DNA from: Streptomyces pseudovenezuelae
Lineage (GTDB): Bacteria; Actinomycetota; Actinomycetes; Streptomycetales; Streptomycetaceae
DNA length: 64,000 bases
Reading direction: 5' to 3'
NCBI RefSeq assembly: GCF_001513955.1
Contig: NZ_KQ948145.1
Span: 462,212-526,211, forward strand
Each line of letters starts with the position of its first letter. Position 1 is the stretch's first letter. Below the pieces are notes generated by a model. The model ran no database searches. It was given only the letters and a program-made list of their open reading frames with translations, and was not told where the DNA came from. The position numbers were made by a program, and so were the translations under genes. Shown one piece after another: positions 43,404 through 52,934 of the stretch.

Positions 43404-43613
43404 ATGAACATCAAGGTCGTACGGGGAAACCCCACCCCGGAGGAGCTTGCCGCCGCCCTGGCGGTGGTCCGGGCCCGCGCCGCGGCGGCGACGGACCCGC
43501 CGTCCGGCGCGGAGGAGACCAGGGCCGCGTGGTCCGACCCGTCCCGCATCGCGGGCCGCCGCCTGCCCCAGCCGGGGCCGACGGCCTGGTCCCGCACCTA
43601 CTGGCCGGCCTAG
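43404..43613 (+). CDS. pccE: Acyl-CoA carboxylase epsilon subunit
   Basis: 69-residue actinobacterial accessory subunit that binds and stimulates the beta subunit. It begins NIKVVRGNPTPEELAAALAV and ends in the conserved aromatic motif RRLPQPGPTAWSRTYWPA. Tightly linked to pccB (17-bp gap), clearly one operon. The TAG stop lies inside a CTAG shared with the convergent GDSL-hydrolase stop. Found only in actinomycetes. Confidence 0.9.
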   Translation: MNIKVVRGNPTPEELAAALAVVRARAAAATDPPSGAEETRAAWSDPSRIAGRRLPQPGPTAWSRTYWPA

Positions 43614-44722
43614 AGGACGGCTGACAGCGCTTGGGCCATCACCTGGTACCCGAGATCGTTCGGGTGCAGGTGATCGCCGAAGTCGTACGACGGATGCAGC
43701 CGGTCCGGATCCTCCGGGCCGGCGAGCTCCCGCGCGAAGTCCACCACCGCGTCGTACGCGCCGGAGCAACGCACCCACTCGTTCACCTCGTGCGACACCT
43801 TCGCCGCACGCTCACCCCAGTGGTCCGAGCCGCCGAACGGCAGCAGGGTGCCCCCGATCACCCGCAGCCCCCGCGCCTGCCGTATCAACTCCTGATGCCC
43901 GGCGATGAGTTCGGCCGCCTCCAGCACCGGCGCGGGCTTGTACGTCGGCTGCTCGTCGGTCTCGCTGAAGCCGATGTCGTTGAGCCCCAGCAGCACGACC
44001 ACCGTGTCCACGCCGGCCAGGCCCAGCACGTCCCGCCGGAACCGGCCCACCCCCTTCTCCCCGTACCACGCGGAGTCGTTGAGCAGCAGGTTCCCGCCGA
44101 TCCCGGCGTTGAGGACGGGCCGCCCGGTCAGCCGGGCCAGCGCGTCGGACCACCGCAGGTCCGCTCCCACCGTCGATCCGAACCCGTCGGTGACGGAGTC
44201 CCCGAACAGCGCGATCCCGTCCGTGCGGCCCGCGTCCGTCTCGACGGCGGTCAGGAAGTACCAGGACTCGCTCACCGCGTCGAAGCCCTGTCCGTCCACC
44301 TCGCCCAGCAGATCCCCGGCTCCCCGGTACACGGGGGTGAAGGCCTGCGCGTGAAAGGTCGCGGGCCCGGTCGCCGCGTCGAAGTACAGGGTGACCGTCA
44401 CCGACTCCCCGGCCGCCACGGCGAGTTCGACCGGCTCGCTCACCAGTGAACCCCGGGCGGGAATCTCGTCCGGAAGCGTGAGCCTGCGCAGCGATCCCGG
44501 TTCGACGCCCGCCCCCGCGGCCGTACGGCCGACGGTGGCGCCCGCGAGACGGACCGGCGAGGTGCCGTAGGCGTGGGACAGCCGGATCCGCAGCCGCGCG
44601 CCGCCCGCCGAGAGCCGGACGATCTGGCGCACGGACTGCCGCCAGAAGCCCTCGCGGGACCAGTTGGGGGTGAAGCCTTCGGCGGGGAGCTGAGGCGAGG
44701 CGGACCAAGCGGTGGTGAACAC
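43610..44722 (-). CDS. SGNH/GDSL hydrolase family protein
   Basis: 370 residues from the GTG at 44722 (MFTTAWSASPQ), with AGGGG eight bases upstream. The N-terminal third is a beta-sandwich domain (RQIVRLSAGGARLRIRLSH); the SGNH hydrolase follows: block I IALFGDSVTDGFGST with the nucleophile Ser, block II GIGGNLLL, block III LLGLNDIG, and block V HPNDLGYQVMAQAL. No signal peptide, so probably intracellular. An esterase or lipase of unknown substrate. Confidence 0.88.
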   Translation of the reverse strand: MFTTAWSASPQLPAEGFTPNWSREGFWRQSVRQIVRLSAGGARLRIRLSHAYGTSPVRLAGATVGRTAAGAGVEPGSLRRLTLPDEIPARGSLVSEPVELAVAAGESVTVTLYFDAATGPATFHAQAFTPVYRGAGDLLGEVDGQGFDAVSESWYFLTAVETDAGRTDGIALFGDSVTDGFGSTVGADLRWSDALARLTGRPVLNAGIGGNLLLNDSAWYGEKGVGRFRRDVLGLAGVDTVVVLLGLNDIGFSETDEQPTYKPAPVLEAAELIAGHQELIRQARGLRVIGGTLLPFGGSDHWGERAAKVSHEVNEWVRCSGAYDAVVDFARELAGPEDPDRLHPSYDFGDHLHPNDLGYQVMAQALSAVL

Positions 44723-44828
44723 GACACATACCCCTCTCACGGACTGCTAATGGAACCACAGTACCGTTTGGGGAAGTTGAGTACGCGTACTCAGGCGCCC
44801 TCCACGAAATCGCCGCACGCTGGAAACC

Positions 44829-44957
44829 ATGCTGTGGTCCGACCCTGAGAACGAACCGCCGAAGGAAATGCGTGACATGCAGGTCATGCTTCGGCGACTG
44901 AGCATCTTCCTCGCGCTGGCCATGGTGCTCGCGATGATCGTGATCGGGCTGCGCTGA
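44829..44957 (+). CDS. 42-aa membrane protein, possibly morphogenic protein MmpB
   Basis: 42 residues: [18 protein letters not shown], then a single helix [20 protein letters not shown] and LR. The acidic/Pro-rich head and one helix look conserved in Streptomyces, and I recall the name morphogenic membrane protein for small proteins of this kind next to maf; that name is uncertain. The ATG at 44829 has only AACC in front. It lies 19 bp upstream of maf in the same direction, so they may be co-transcribed. Confidence 0.68.
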   Translation: MLWSDPENEPPKEMRDMQVMLRRLSIFLALAMVLAMIVIGLR

Positions 44958-44976
44958 CCGGCACTATGCTGACCGC

Positions 44977-45597
44977 ATGACCGATCAGCCGCGCCGCCGA
45001 CTCGTGCTCGCCTCCCAGTCCCCCGCCCGGCTGGGCCTGCTGCGCCAGGCCGGCCTCACTCCCGAGGTGCTCGTGAGCGGGGTCGACGAGGACGCCGTCA
45101 CCGCCCCCACCCCCGCCGAACTGGCGCTGGCCCTCGCCGAGGCGAAGGCCTCCGTCGTGGCCGCGAAGCCCGAGGTCAAGGGGGCGCTGGTGATCGGCTG
45201 CGACTCGGTGCTCGACCTGGACGGCGAGGCCCTGGGCAAGCCGGCCGACGCCGAGGAGGCGACGGCCCGCTGGAAGGCCATGCGCGGGCGCGCGGGCACC
45301 CTGCAGACCGGCCACTGCGTCTACGACACCACGAGCGGCCGGTACGTCTCGGCGGTCGCCTCCACCGTCGTCCGCTTCGGCGAGCCCACCGACGACGAGA
45401 TCGCCGCGTACGTCGCCTCGGGCGAACCCCTCTACGTCGCGGGCGCGTTCACCCTGGACGGCCGTTCGGCCCCGTTCATCGAGGGCATCGACGGCGACCA
45501 CGGCAACGTGATCGGCCTCAGCCTGCCGCTGCTGCGCCGCCTGCTGGCCGACCTGGACGTCCGCATCACGGAGTTGTGGGCGCCGGCGGAGGCGTGA
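44977..45597 (+). CDS. maf: Maf-family nucleoside triphosphate pyrophosphatase
   Basis: 206 residues. Hydrolyses non-canonical or modified NTPs such as dTTP/UTP derivatives to monophosphates; implicated in septation arrest. Signature [21 protein letters not shown] at the start, the catalytic [16 protein letters not shown] (D in place), and [15 protein letters not shown], which has the aromatic/Ala pattern of the YhdE class. Stop overlaps the convergent membrane gene by 32 bp. Confidence 0.92.
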   Translation: MTDQPRRRLVLASQSPARLGLLRQAGLTPEVLVSGVDEDAVTAPTPAELALALAEAKASVVAAKPEVKGALVIGCDSVLDLDGEALGKPADAEEATARWKAMRGRAGTLQTGHCVYDTTSGRYVSAVASTVVRFGEPTDDEIAAYVASGEPLYVAGAFTLDGRSAPFIEGIDGDHGNVIGLSLPLLRRLLADLDVRITELWAPAEA

Positions 45598-46114
45598 GCG
45601 GCGAGCCGCCGGCCGTCCGGGAATCCTGCGGCTCCTCGGCCCCCTGGGACTCCCGCGGCTCCTCGGCACCCTCGGGACCGCCCGGGCCCTCGGTGTTCCG
45701 GGGCCCCGCCGCGGCCGGCCCCCGCTGCGCGTCGTAGGTGACCAGCAGGAGCACGATCAGCCCGAGCATCACGATCATGAAGACGAACTGGGGCCGGCCG
45801 ATCAGCGCCCAGGCCGCCGCGGCCAGCAGGCCGTGCACCACGGCGACGCTGATCAGCAGGACCCGGCCGAGCCCGGCGGGCTGCCGGTCGCGCACCGCCA
45901 CCAGCAGGGCGACCAGCGCGCACAGAGCGAAGTAGAGGCCGAAGACGACCCCGCCGATCTTCGAGGACATCGACATCGCGTCCGGGTCCAGACCGGCCAG
46001 CGACATGTTCTGCGCGTCGACGAGATTGCCCATGATCCAGTTCAGCATCGCCACGCCGAGAGCCTCGGCGAACAGGACGACCGCCACGACCCACGCCACC
46101 GGCCTGCGTATCAC
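45566..46114 (-). CDS. Four-helix integral membrane protein
   Basis: 182 residues from a GTG at 46114 ([20 protein letters not shown]), chosen because GGGG precedes it and the first helix starts there; upstream codons give no start. Four helices: 5-25, about 60-80, 95-115 and 120-140 ([18 protein letters not shown]). The tail after residue 140 is cytoplasmic and rich in Pro/Glu/Gly. Unrecognised; it is next to accA and maf in Streptomyces as I recall it. Its last 32 bp overlap the 3' end of maf on the other strand. Confidence 0.78.
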   Translation of the reverse strand: MIRRPVAWVVAVVLFAEALGVAMLNWIMGNLVDAQNMSLAGLDPDAMSMSSKIGGVVFGLYFALCALVALLVAVRDRQPAGLGRVLLISVAVVHGLLAAAAWALIGRPQFVFMIVMLGLIVLLLVTYDAQRGPAAAGPRNTEGPGGPEGAEEPRESQGAEEPQDSRTAGGSPLTPPPAPTTP

Positions 46115-46477
46115 CGGTCCCCACCCACTTTCGAGCCGTGCTGTTGTTACCCGAAGTACCTTCGGTACAGCGCGAACGCTACTAACGGGTAAACCGCGGG
46201 ACAAGGGTTCCGCCGCGGGCAAAGAATCATTGGGCCATTCGTAGGGACTCCACAAAGAATCGGAGTGGTCCGCAGCACGCTCTCACAGAGACCTTGGCCA
46301 CAGAGGAGGGCTAGGGTTTCCGGGAGGAGCCCTGCGTACCGAGGTGCGACAAGGGATTTCGCGGGTCGTGCAAGCTCGTATCACGCTCCGTGTGGGGAAG
46401 GTCACCACGGGGGACGGGTCGAAGAGACGTGTCGGCAGTCCCTAAACTCGGCTTGTTTCAAGGAGGGAGCCTCAATC
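46115..46477. other. 363-bp intergenic region upstream of the carboxylase alpha subunit
   Basis: No gene seen. Contains a small palindromic segment GTACCTTCGGTAC (near 46157-46169), a direct repeat CAAAGAATC at 46220-46228 and 46253-46261, and the AAGGAGGGAG ribosome site for the next gene. The repeat pair is a possible activator or repressor site. A promoter could not be placed with confidence. Confidence 0.5.
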
Positions 46478-48250
46478 GTGCGCAAGGTGCTCATCGCCAA
46501 CCGTGGCGAAATCGCTGTCCGCGTTGCCCGGGCCTGCCGGGATGCCGGTATCGCGAGCGTGGCCGTGTACGCCGACCCGGACCGGGACGCTCTGCATGTC
46601 CGCGCCGCGGGTGAGGCGTTCGCCCTGGGCGGTGACACCCCGGCCACCAGCTACCTGGACATCGAGAAGGTCCTGGGCGCCGCGCGTGAGTCGGGCGCGG
46701 ACGCCATCCATCCCGGTTACGGCTTCCTCTCCGAGAACGCCGAGTTCGCCCAGGCGGTCCTGGACGCGGGCCTGATCTGGATCGGCCCGCCCCCGCAGGC
46801 CATCCGCGACCTGGGTGACAAGGTCGCCGCCCGGCACATCGCCCAGCGCGCCGGCGCCCCCCTGGTGGCCGGCACCGCCGACCCGGTCTCCGGCGCCGAC
46901 GAGGTCGTGGCCTTCGCCGAGGAACACGGCCTGCCCATCGCCATCAAGGCCGCCTTCGGCGGCGGCGGCCGCGGCCTGAAGGTCGCCCGCACCCTCGAAG
47001 AGGTCCCCGAGCTGTACGACTCGGCGGTGCGCGAGGCGGTGGCCGCCTTCGGCCGCGGCGAGTGCTTCGTCGAGCGCTACCTGGACCGCCCCCGGCACGT
47101 GGAGACCCAGTGCCTGGCCGACAAGCACGGCAACGTGGTCGTCGTCTCCACCCGTGACTGCTCCCTGCAGCGTCGCCACCAGAAGCTGGTCGAGGAGGCG
47201 CCCGCGCCCTTCCTCTCCGACGAGCAGGTCGCCGAGCTGTACCGGGCGTCCAAGGCCATCCTGAAGGAGGCCTCCTACGAGGGCGCCGGCACCTGCGAGT
47301 TCCTCGTCGGCCAGGACGGCACCATCTCCTTCCTTGAGGTCAACACCCGCCTCCAGGTCGAGCACCCGGTCACCGAGGAGGTCGCCGGCATCGACTTGGT
47401 GCGGGAGATGTTCCGCATCGCCGACGGCGAGGAACTGGGCTACGGCGACCCCGAACTGCGCGGCCACTCCTTCGAGTTCCGCATCAACGGCGAGGACCCG
47501 GGCCGTAACTTCCTGCCCGCCCCCGGCACCGTCACCAAGTTCGAGGCGCCCTCCGGTCCCGGCGTGCGCCTGGACGCGGGCGTGGAGGCCGGCTCGGTCA
47601 TCGGCCCGGCCTGGGACTCCCTGCTGGCCAAGCTGATCGTCACCGGCGCCACCCGCGAGCAGGCCCTCCAGCGCGCCGCCCGCGCCCTGGACGAGTTCCA
47701 GGTCGACGGCATGGCCACCGCCATCCCCTTCCACCGCGCGGTCGTCAGGGACCCGGCGTTCGCCCCCGAACTGACCGGCTCCGGCGACCCGTTCACGGTC
47801 CACACCCGCTGGATCGAGACCGAGTTCGTCAACGAGATCAAGCCCTTCGCGGCCCCGGCCGACACCGAGGCCGAGGACGACGCGGACCGCGAGACGATCG
47901 TCGTCGAGGTCGGCGGCAAGCGCCTGGAGGTCTCCCTGCCCTCCTCCCTCGGCATGTCCCTGGCCCGCACCGGTCTCGCGGCGGGCGCCAAGCCCAAGCG
48001 CCGCGCGGCGAAGAAGTCCGGCCCCGCGGCCTCGGGTGACACCCTCGCCTCCCCGATGCAGGGCACGATCGTCAAGATCGCCGTCGAGGAGGGCCAGGAG
48101 GTCAAGGAAGGCGACCTGATCGTCGTCCTCGAAGCCATGAAGATGGAGCAGCCTCTCAACGCCCACAGGTCCGGCACCATCAAGGGCCTGGCCGCGGAGG
48201 TCGGCGCGTCGATCACCTCGGGCGCGGCGATCTGCGAGATCAAGGACTGA
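46478..48250 (+). CDS. accA: Acyl-CoA carboxylase alpha subunit (biotin carboxylase + BCCP)
   Basis: 590 residues. Biotin carboxylase domain (1-450): [20 protein letters not shown], the ATP-grasp [10 protein letters not shown], catalytic [15 protein letters not shown] and [17 protein letters not shown] linker with a beta domain leads to the BCCP domain, with biotinyl lysine K555 in VLEAMKMEQ. It provides carboxybiotin to the PccB/AccB beta subunits, including the one at 41794. GTG start with AAGGAGGGAG. It is modified by the BirA encoded 5 kb away. Ends in a strong terminator. Confidence 0.95.
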   Translation: MRKVLIANRGEIAVRVARACRDAGIASVAVYADPDRDALHVRAAGEAFALGGDTPATSYLDIEKVLGAARESGADAIHPGYGFLSENAEFAQAVLDAGLIWIGPPPQAIRDLGDKVAARHIAQRAGAPLVAGTADPVSGADEVVAFAEEHGLPIAIKAAFGGGGRGLKVARTLEEVPELYDSAVREAVAAFGRGECFVERYLDRPRHVETQCLADKHGNVVVVSTRDCSLQRRHQKLVEEAPAPFLSDEQVAELYRASKAILKEASYEGAGTCEFLVGQDGTISFLEVNTRLQVEHPVTEEVAGIDLVREMFRIADGEELGYGDPELRGHSFEFRINGEDPGRNFLPAPGTVTKFEAPSGPGVRLDAGVEAGSVIGPAWDSLLAKLIVTGATREQALQRAARALDEFQVDGMATAIPFHRAVVRDPAFAPELTGSGDPFTVHTRWIETEFVNEIKPFAAPADTEAEDDADRETIVVEVGGKRLEVSLPSSLGMSLARTGLAAGAKPKRRAAKKSGPAASGDTLASPMQGTIVKIAVEEGQEVKEGDLIVVLEAMKMEQPLNAHRSGTIKGLAAEVGASITSGAAICEIKD

Positions 48251-48285
48251 GCGCAGCTCGTACGCCCTGTGCCGCCACGGCATCC

Positions 48286-48327
48286 CGAGGCGCCCCCCGG
48301 ACCGCAGTCGGTCCGCGGGGCGCCTCG
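48286..48327 (+). terminator. Terminator after accA
   Basis: 19-bp arms with one mismatch (48286-48304 and 48309-48327), CAGT loop, then TTCTT. The stem starts CGAGGCGCCCC. Confidence 0.9.
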
Positions 48328-48584
48328 TTCTTCCCGCCCCCCCGGAGATGGTGGTCCCACGCGGTCCGCGCCCGTGCGGCGGCCGACACGCCGAACCACA
48401 GCATGGCCAGGGGCGCGATGCCGATCGCGTGATCAGCGGCACGGCCGGATCGGGCCGTTCACCGCGGCTGTGTTCGTCGACCCCGTTCCGTACGCACTAC
48501 CGGGGTGGGTCGGAAGGCCGCCGGGGGCGCGCGAAAAGCGAGGCGAGCCGGGGGCGGGAAGAAGGAGGCGCCCCCTCGAACGGC
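48328..48584. other. Region downstream of the DeoR-family gene
   Basis: 257 bp. On the minus strand one frame reads DHAIGIAPLAMLWFGVSAAA over about 60 bp, which looks like a membrane helix but has no start or family. Probably non-coding or a decayed remnant; nothing else seen. Confidence 0.3.
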
Positions 48585-49544
48585 TCAGCGGCGACGCAGA
48601 TCCGCCACTCGGGCCCGCTCCGTGCCCTGGCCCGGGTCACCCAGGGCCGTGGCCGTGCGCAGGCCAGGGCCCGACGGGAGCTGGCCGCGGCGGGGGCCCG
48701 GCACCGGCACGTCCCGGCGCTGTTGCTGCCGCGCCGGGACCTGATCACCCCCCGGCGCTCCCGACGCGCCGGCCACGGCGATCTGCACCCCCTGGTCGGC
48801 GAGCGCCTGGAGTTCCGTGCCGGCCCGGTCGTCGTGGGCCGGGGGCTCGTCGGTGACCAGGCGGGTGATCAGATCCGTCGGCACGGTCTGGAACATCGTG
48901 TCGGTGCCGAGCTTGGTGTGGTCGGCGAGGACCACGACCTCCGCGGCAGCCTGCACCAGCGCCCGGTCCACGGACGCCGACAGCATGTTGGACGTGGAGA
49001 GGCCGCGCTCGGCGGTGAGCCCACTCCCGGAGATGAAGGCCCGCGAGACCCTGAGTCCCTGGAGCGACTGTTCCGCCCCCGAACCCACCAGGGCGTAGTT
49101 GGAACCGCGCAGGGTGCCGCCCGTCATCACGACCTCCACCCGGTTGGCATGGGCGAGTGCCTGGGCCACCAGCAGCGAATTGGTCACGACGGTCAGTCCG
49201 GGAACCCGGGCGAGACGGCGTGCCAACTCCTGGGTGGTGGTACCCGCCCCCACCACAATGGCCTCGCCCTCTTCGACGAGACCCGCGGCGAGATCGGCGA
49301 TGGCCGTCTTCTCGGCGGTCGCGAGATGCGATTTCTGCGGAAAGCCGGACTCTCGCGTGAACCCGCCCGGCAATACCGCACCGCCATGCCGGCGGTCGAG
49401 GAGTCCTTCTGCCTCCAGCGCGCGCACGTCCCGCCGTACGGTCACTTCGGAGGTCTGGACGACGCGGGCGAGCTCACGGAGGGATACAGCCCCGTTGGCC
49501 CGCACCATTTCGAGGATCAATTGGCGACGTTCTGCAGCGAACAC
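48585..49544 (-). CDS. DeoR/GlpR-family transcriptional regulator
   Basis: 319 residues. N-terminal DeoR helix-turn-helix RQLILEMVRANGAVSLRELARVVQTSEVTVRRDV, then a sugar-phosphate sensor domain with VVGAGTTTQELARRL and SGSGLTAERGLSTSN. The Arg/Pro-rich tail (ARQQQRRDVPVPGPRRGQ) is as seen in streptomycete members. Ligand likely a phosphorylated sugar. It lies near the nucleoside-catabolism genes but is not adjacent to them; a link to the shared CTACGCGCGTAG palindrome is only a guess. Confidence 0.88.
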   Translation of the reverse strand: MFAAERRQLILEMVRANGAVSLRELARVVQTSEVTVRRDVRALEAEGLLDRRHGGAVLPGGFTRESGFPQKSHLATAEKTAIADLAAGLVEEGEAIVVGAGTTTQELARRLARVPGLTVVTNSLLVAQALAHANRVEVVMTGGTLRGSNYALVGSGAEQSLQGLRVSRAFISGSGLTAERGLSTSNMLSASVDRALVQAAAEVVVLADHTKLGTDTMFQTVPTDLITRLVTDEPPAHDDRAGTELQALADQGVQIAVAGASGAPGGDQVPARQQQRRDVPVPGPRRGQLPSGPGLRTATALGDPGQGTERARVADLRRR

Positions 49545-49710
49545 GAAACTGACAGTAACGCCAACGACCGTCTGCTTTCAGCTGTTTGCGCCGAATAGCA
49601 GAAGATGTTCGCACGGCAGGGCGGGAAGTGGTATAGGGCCTAATCCCCCCGCCTATGCCGCGCGAATGGTCGGCAACTCCCTGTGACCAGGCAGGAATCG
49701 CTTTCGGCCG

Positions 49711-51159
49711 TCAGGCCCCGCCGGTCTCCTTGCGCGTGTGCAACTGCCGCGCGACCTCGGCGATCGACCCCGAAAGGGAGGGGTAAACGGTGAACGCGTT
49801 CGCGATCTGTTCGACCGTCAGATTGTTGTCGACCGCGATCGAGATGGGATGGATCAGTTCCGAGGCGCGGGGCGCGACGACGACACCGCCGACGACGATC
49901 CCGGTGCCCGGCCGGCAGAAGATCTTGACGAAGCCGTCGCGGATGCCCTGCATCTTGGCGCGCGGGTTGCGCAGCAGCGGGAGCTTCACGACCCGGGCGT
50001 CGATCTTCCCGCCGTCCACGTCCGACTGGGAGTAGCCGACGGTGGCGATCTCGGGGTCGGTGAAGACGTTCGACGAGACGGTCTTCAGGTTCAGCGGGGC
50101 CACCGCGTCGCCGAGGAAGTGGTACATGGCGATTCGCCCCTGCATGGCGGCCACGGAGGCCAGGGCGAAGACGCCTGTCACGTCACCGGCGGCATACACA
50201 CCGGGAGCCGTGGTCCTGGAGACCTTGTCGGTCCAGATGTGCCCGGACTCGCGCAGCTTGACGCCCGCCTCCTCCAGCCCCATCCCGGCGCTGTTCGGAA
50301 TCGCGCCGACGGCCATCAGACAGTGCGAGCCGGTGATGACACGACCATCGGCCAGCGTGACCTCGACCCGGTCCCCGACCCGCTTGGCGGACTGGGCACG
50401 GGAGCGCGCCATCACGTTCATGCCACGGCGGCGGAAGACGTCCTCCAGGACCGCGGCCGCGTCGGGGTCCTCGCCGGGAAGCACCCGGTCCCGGGACGAG
50501 ACCAGCGTCACCTTGGAGCCGAGCGCCTGGTAGGCACCGGCGAACTCGGCACCGGTGACACCGGAGCCGACCACGATGAGCTCTTCCGGCAGCTCGGTGA
50601 GGTCGTAGACCTGGGTCCAGTTGAGGATGCGCTCGCCGTCGGGCTGGGCGTCGGGGAGCTCGCGGGGGTGCCCACCGGTGGCGATCAGCACGGCGTCCGC
50701 GACGAGCGTCTCCTCGCTCCCGTCGGCGGCCCGCACGACGACCTTCCGCGACCCGTCGAGGGCCTGCATGCCCTCAAGCCGCCCACGCCCGCGCAGCACC
50801 CGGGCACCGGCCCGCGTCACCGACGCCGTGATGTCGTGCGACTGGGCGAGAGCGAGCCGCTTCACCCGCCGGTTGACCTTCCCCAGGTCGACGCCCACCA
50901 CCCGGGCGGCCTGCTCCAGCGGCGGGGTGTCATCGGCGACGATGATCCCCAATTCCTCGTACGACGAATCGAAGGTCGTCATGACCTCGGCCGTAGCGAT
51001 AAGGGTCTTCGACGGCACGCAGTCGGTCAGCACCGACGCTCCGCCCAGACCGTCGCAGTCGACGACGGTCACCTCCGCGCCGAGCTGGGCGGCCACCAGG
51101 GCCGCCTCGTATCCGCCGGGTCCGCCACCGATGATCACGATCCGAGTCACGTACTCCAT
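49711..51159 (-). CDS. NAD(P)H-quinone reductase LpdA-type flavoprotein
   Basis: 482 residues with the flavoprotein disulfide reductase fold: FAD-binding VIIGGGPGGYEAALVAAQLG, NAD-binding VVGSGVTGAEFAGAY, and the C-terminal dimer domain. The redox-active CxxxxC is missing: the segment reads GGASVLTDCVPSK, with Ser where the first Cys belongs, so it cannot act as lipoamide dehydrogenase. Mycobacterial LpdA (Rv3303c) has the same loss and reduces quinones. Start MEYVTRIVIIGG at 51159; a GTG three codons later is possible. Monocistronic. Confidence 0.9.
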   Translation of the reverse strand: MEYVTRIVIIGGGPGGYEAALVAAQLGAEVTVVDCDGLGGASVLTDCVPSKTLIATAEVMTTFDSSYEELGIIVADDTPPLEQAARVVGVDLGKVNRRVKRLALAQSHDITASVTRAGARVLRGRGRLEGMQALDGSRKVVVRAADGSEETLVADAVLIATGGHPRELPDAQPDGERILNWTQVYDLTELPEELIVVGSGVTGAEFAGAYQALGSKVTLVSSRDRVLPGEDPDAAAVLEDVFRRRGMNVMARSRAQSAKRVGDRVEVTLADGRVITGSHCLMAVGAIPNSAGMGLEEAGVKLRESGHIWTDKVSRTTAPGVYAAGDVTGVFALASVAAMQGRIAMYHFLGDAVAPLNLKTVSSNVFTDPEIATVGYSQSDVDGGKIDARVVKLPLLRNPRAKMQGIRDGFVKIFCRPGTGIVVGGVVVAPRASELIHPISIAVDNNLTVEQIANAFTVYPSLSGSIAEVARQLHTRKETGGA

Positions 51160-51255
51160 TGTCCCGCACGACCGGGGGTGCCACGGCCTGGGGGCCACCC
51201 CGAGACGCCACTGTTACGGGAGAGACACCGGGGAAGGCTGCCGTACCCTCGACCC

Positions 51256-51693
51256 ATGTCGCTCTACGCCGCTTACGCCGGCAACCTCGACGCGCGGCTG
51301 ATGACCCGCCGCGCCCCGCACTCGCCGATGCGCGCCACGGGGTGGCTGAACGGGTGGCGGCTGACCTTCGGGGGCGAGCACATGGGCTGGGAGGGCGCCC
51401 TCGCGACGATCGTCGAGGACCCCCTGTCCCAGGTGTTCGTGGCGCTCTACGAGATCGCCCCCGCCGACGACGAGTCGATGGACCGGTGGGAAGGCGTCGG
51501 TCTGGACATCTACCGCCGCACGCGCATGCGCGTCCACACCCTGGAGGGTGAGGAGCACGCCTGGACGTACGTCCTGAACGGCTACGAGGGCGGCCTGCCC
51601 TCCGCCCGCTACCTGGGCGAGATCGCGGACGCGGCGGAGTCCGCGGGCGCGCCCCACGACTACGTGATGGAACTGCGCAAGCGCCCCTGCTGA
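51256..51693 (+). CDS. Gamma-glutamylcyclotransferase-like protein
   Basis: 145 residues with the GGCT/AIG2-like fold: MSLYAAYAGNLDARLMTRRAP, where YAGN is the substrate loop (usually YGSN), WRLTFGG, ALYEIAPADDESMDRWEG with the candidate catalytic Glu, and AWTYVLNGYEGGLPSARYL. Family members release 5-oxoproline from gamma-glutamyl compounds or make related cleavages; substrate unknown. The ATG at 51256 follows a TACCCT hexamer by six bases, so the mRNA may be leaderless. Confidence 0.85.
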   Translation: MSLYAAYAGNLDARLMTRRAPHSPMRATGWLNGWRLTFGGEHMGWEGALATIVEDPLSQVFVALYEIAPADDESMDRWEGVGLDIYRRTRMRVHTLEGEEHAWTYVLNGYEGGLPSARYLGEIADAAESAGAPHDYVMELRKRPC

Positions 51694-51767
51694 GGCACAC
51701 GCGTCCCCGGCGGGCCGATTGGTTGGAAACGACAAGACAACGATCGCCATCCCGTCAGCTCTGTCAT

Positions 51768-51779
51768 CTACGCGCGTAG
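51768..51779. promoter_or_regulatory. Palindrome CTACGCGCGTAG upstream of purine nucleoside phosphorylase
   Basis: Perfect 12-bp palindrome, 20-31 bases before the ATG at 51799. An identical 12-mer lies 20-31 bases before the deoC start at 55542. Candidate operator of a shared nucleoside repressor. Confidence 0.65.
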
Positions 51780-51798
51780 GCCCGGACCGGCTACCCTC

Positions 51799-52629
51799 AT
51801 GCGCGTGAACGCATCTCTTCTTCCGGACGACATCCAGGGCGACCCGCACGCCGCCGCCGACGCCGCCGCCGCGCGCCTGCGCGAACTGACCGGCGCCGAG
51901 ACCCACGACGTCGCCCTCGTGATGGGCTCCGGCTGGGCACCGGCCGTGGACGCCCTCGGTGCCCCCGACGCCGAGTTCCAGGTCACCGAGCTGCCCGGTT
52001 TCCCGCCGCCGGCGGTGGAGGGACACGGCGGCAAGATCCGCTCGTACCGGATCGGTGAGAAGCGGGCCCTGGTCTTCCTCGGCCGCACCCACTACTACGA
52101 GGGCCGCGGCGTCGCGGCGGTGGCCCACGGTGTGCGCACCGCGGTCGCGGCCGGCTGCAAGACGATCGTCCTCACCAACGGCTGCGGCGGCCTCCGCGAG
52201 GGCATGCGCCCCGGCCAGCCGGTCCTGATCAGCGACCACATCAACCTCACGGCGACCTCCCCGATCATCGGCGCGAACTTCGTCGACCTGACCGATCTCT
52301 ACTCCCCCCGCCTGCGCGCCCTGTGCAAGGAGATCGACCCGACCCTGGAAGAGGGCGTCTACGCCCAGTTCCCCGGCCCGCACTACGAGACCCCGGCCGA
52401 GATCCGCATGGCCCGCGTCATCGGCGCGGACCTGGTGGGCATGTCGACGGTCCTCGAAGCGATCGCCGCCCGCGAGGCGGGTGCGGAGATCCTGGGCATC
52501 TCCCTGGTGACGAACCTCGCCGCGGGCATGACGGGTGAGCCGCTGAACCACGAGGAGGTTCTGCAGGCGGGCCGTGACAGCGCGACCCGGATGGGGTCAC
52601 TGCTGGCGCGGGTGCTCGGCCGCATCTGA
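51799..52629 (+). CDS. Purine nucleoside phosphorylase (trimeric type)
   Basis: 276 residues. Phosphorolysis of purine (deoxy)nucleosides to base and (deoxy)ribose-1-phosphate. Signatures: [56 protein letters not shown] (phosphate site), [12 protein letters not shown], and [18 protein letters not shown] with a Glu/Asn region for the base. This is the class II, mammalian-like enzyme (punA/deoD-like). Start at 51799. Carries the CTACGCGCGTAG palindrome in its promoter. Confidence 0.92.
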   Translation: MRVNASLLPDDIQGDPHAAADAAAARLRELTGAETHDVALVMGSGWAPAVDALGAPDAEFQVTELPGFPPPAVEGHGGKIRSYRIGEKRALVFLGRTHYYEGRGVAAVAHGVRTAVAAGCKTIVLTNGCGGLREGMRPGQPVLISDHINLTATSPIIGANFVDLTDLYSPRLRALCKEIDPTLEEGVYAQFPGPHYETPAEIRMARVIGADLVGMSTVLEAIAAREAGAEILGISLVTNLAAGMTGEPLNHEEVLQAGRDSATRMGSLLARVLGRI

Positions 52630-52934
52630 CAGCCCGCCGGGCGGGTACAGGTGCGTCGTGGCTGGTCGCGCAGTTCCCCGCGCCCCTAGTGCCGCGACGA
52701 ACCGTTGGCCGGGTACGGCGGCAAGGGGACGGGGTGGGGGGTGTCCGCCCGCAGCGGCCGGCGTCCGTTACAGAGGACAGCCAAAGCAGCAGAACCGCCG
52801 GACCGAGGACGGACACCCCCCACCCCGGCCCCGACCCCACCACAAACCCACCCCCCCAGGGGCGCGGGGAACTGCGCAAAACGCCCGCCCCCACCGGACC
52901 CGCAGACGACCGACTACGAGAGGCTGACCGAACC
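52630..52934. repeat. Nested inverted-repeat element between the phosphorylase and the mutase gene
   Basis: Gene-free, 305 bp. Outer arms: GCGCAGTTCCCCGCGCCCCT (52668-52687) and its perfect 20-bp complement (52858-52877). Inner arms: GGGGTGGGGGGTGTCCG (52731-52747) and its perfect 17-bp complement (52810-52826). The whole 210-nt span could fold into one long cruciform or RNA stem. The outer arms are the dispersed 20-mer also at 29933 and 37613-37920. Confidence 0.85.

Noticed and set aside
46402..48442. Long minus-strand frames opposite accA
   Set aside because: Shadows of the biotin carboxylase gene with no domain similarity.
48345..48470. Membrane-helix-like frame DHAIGIAPLAMLWFGVSAAA on the minus strand
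   Set aside because: No start, no ribosome site and no recognisable continuation; too short to call a gene.
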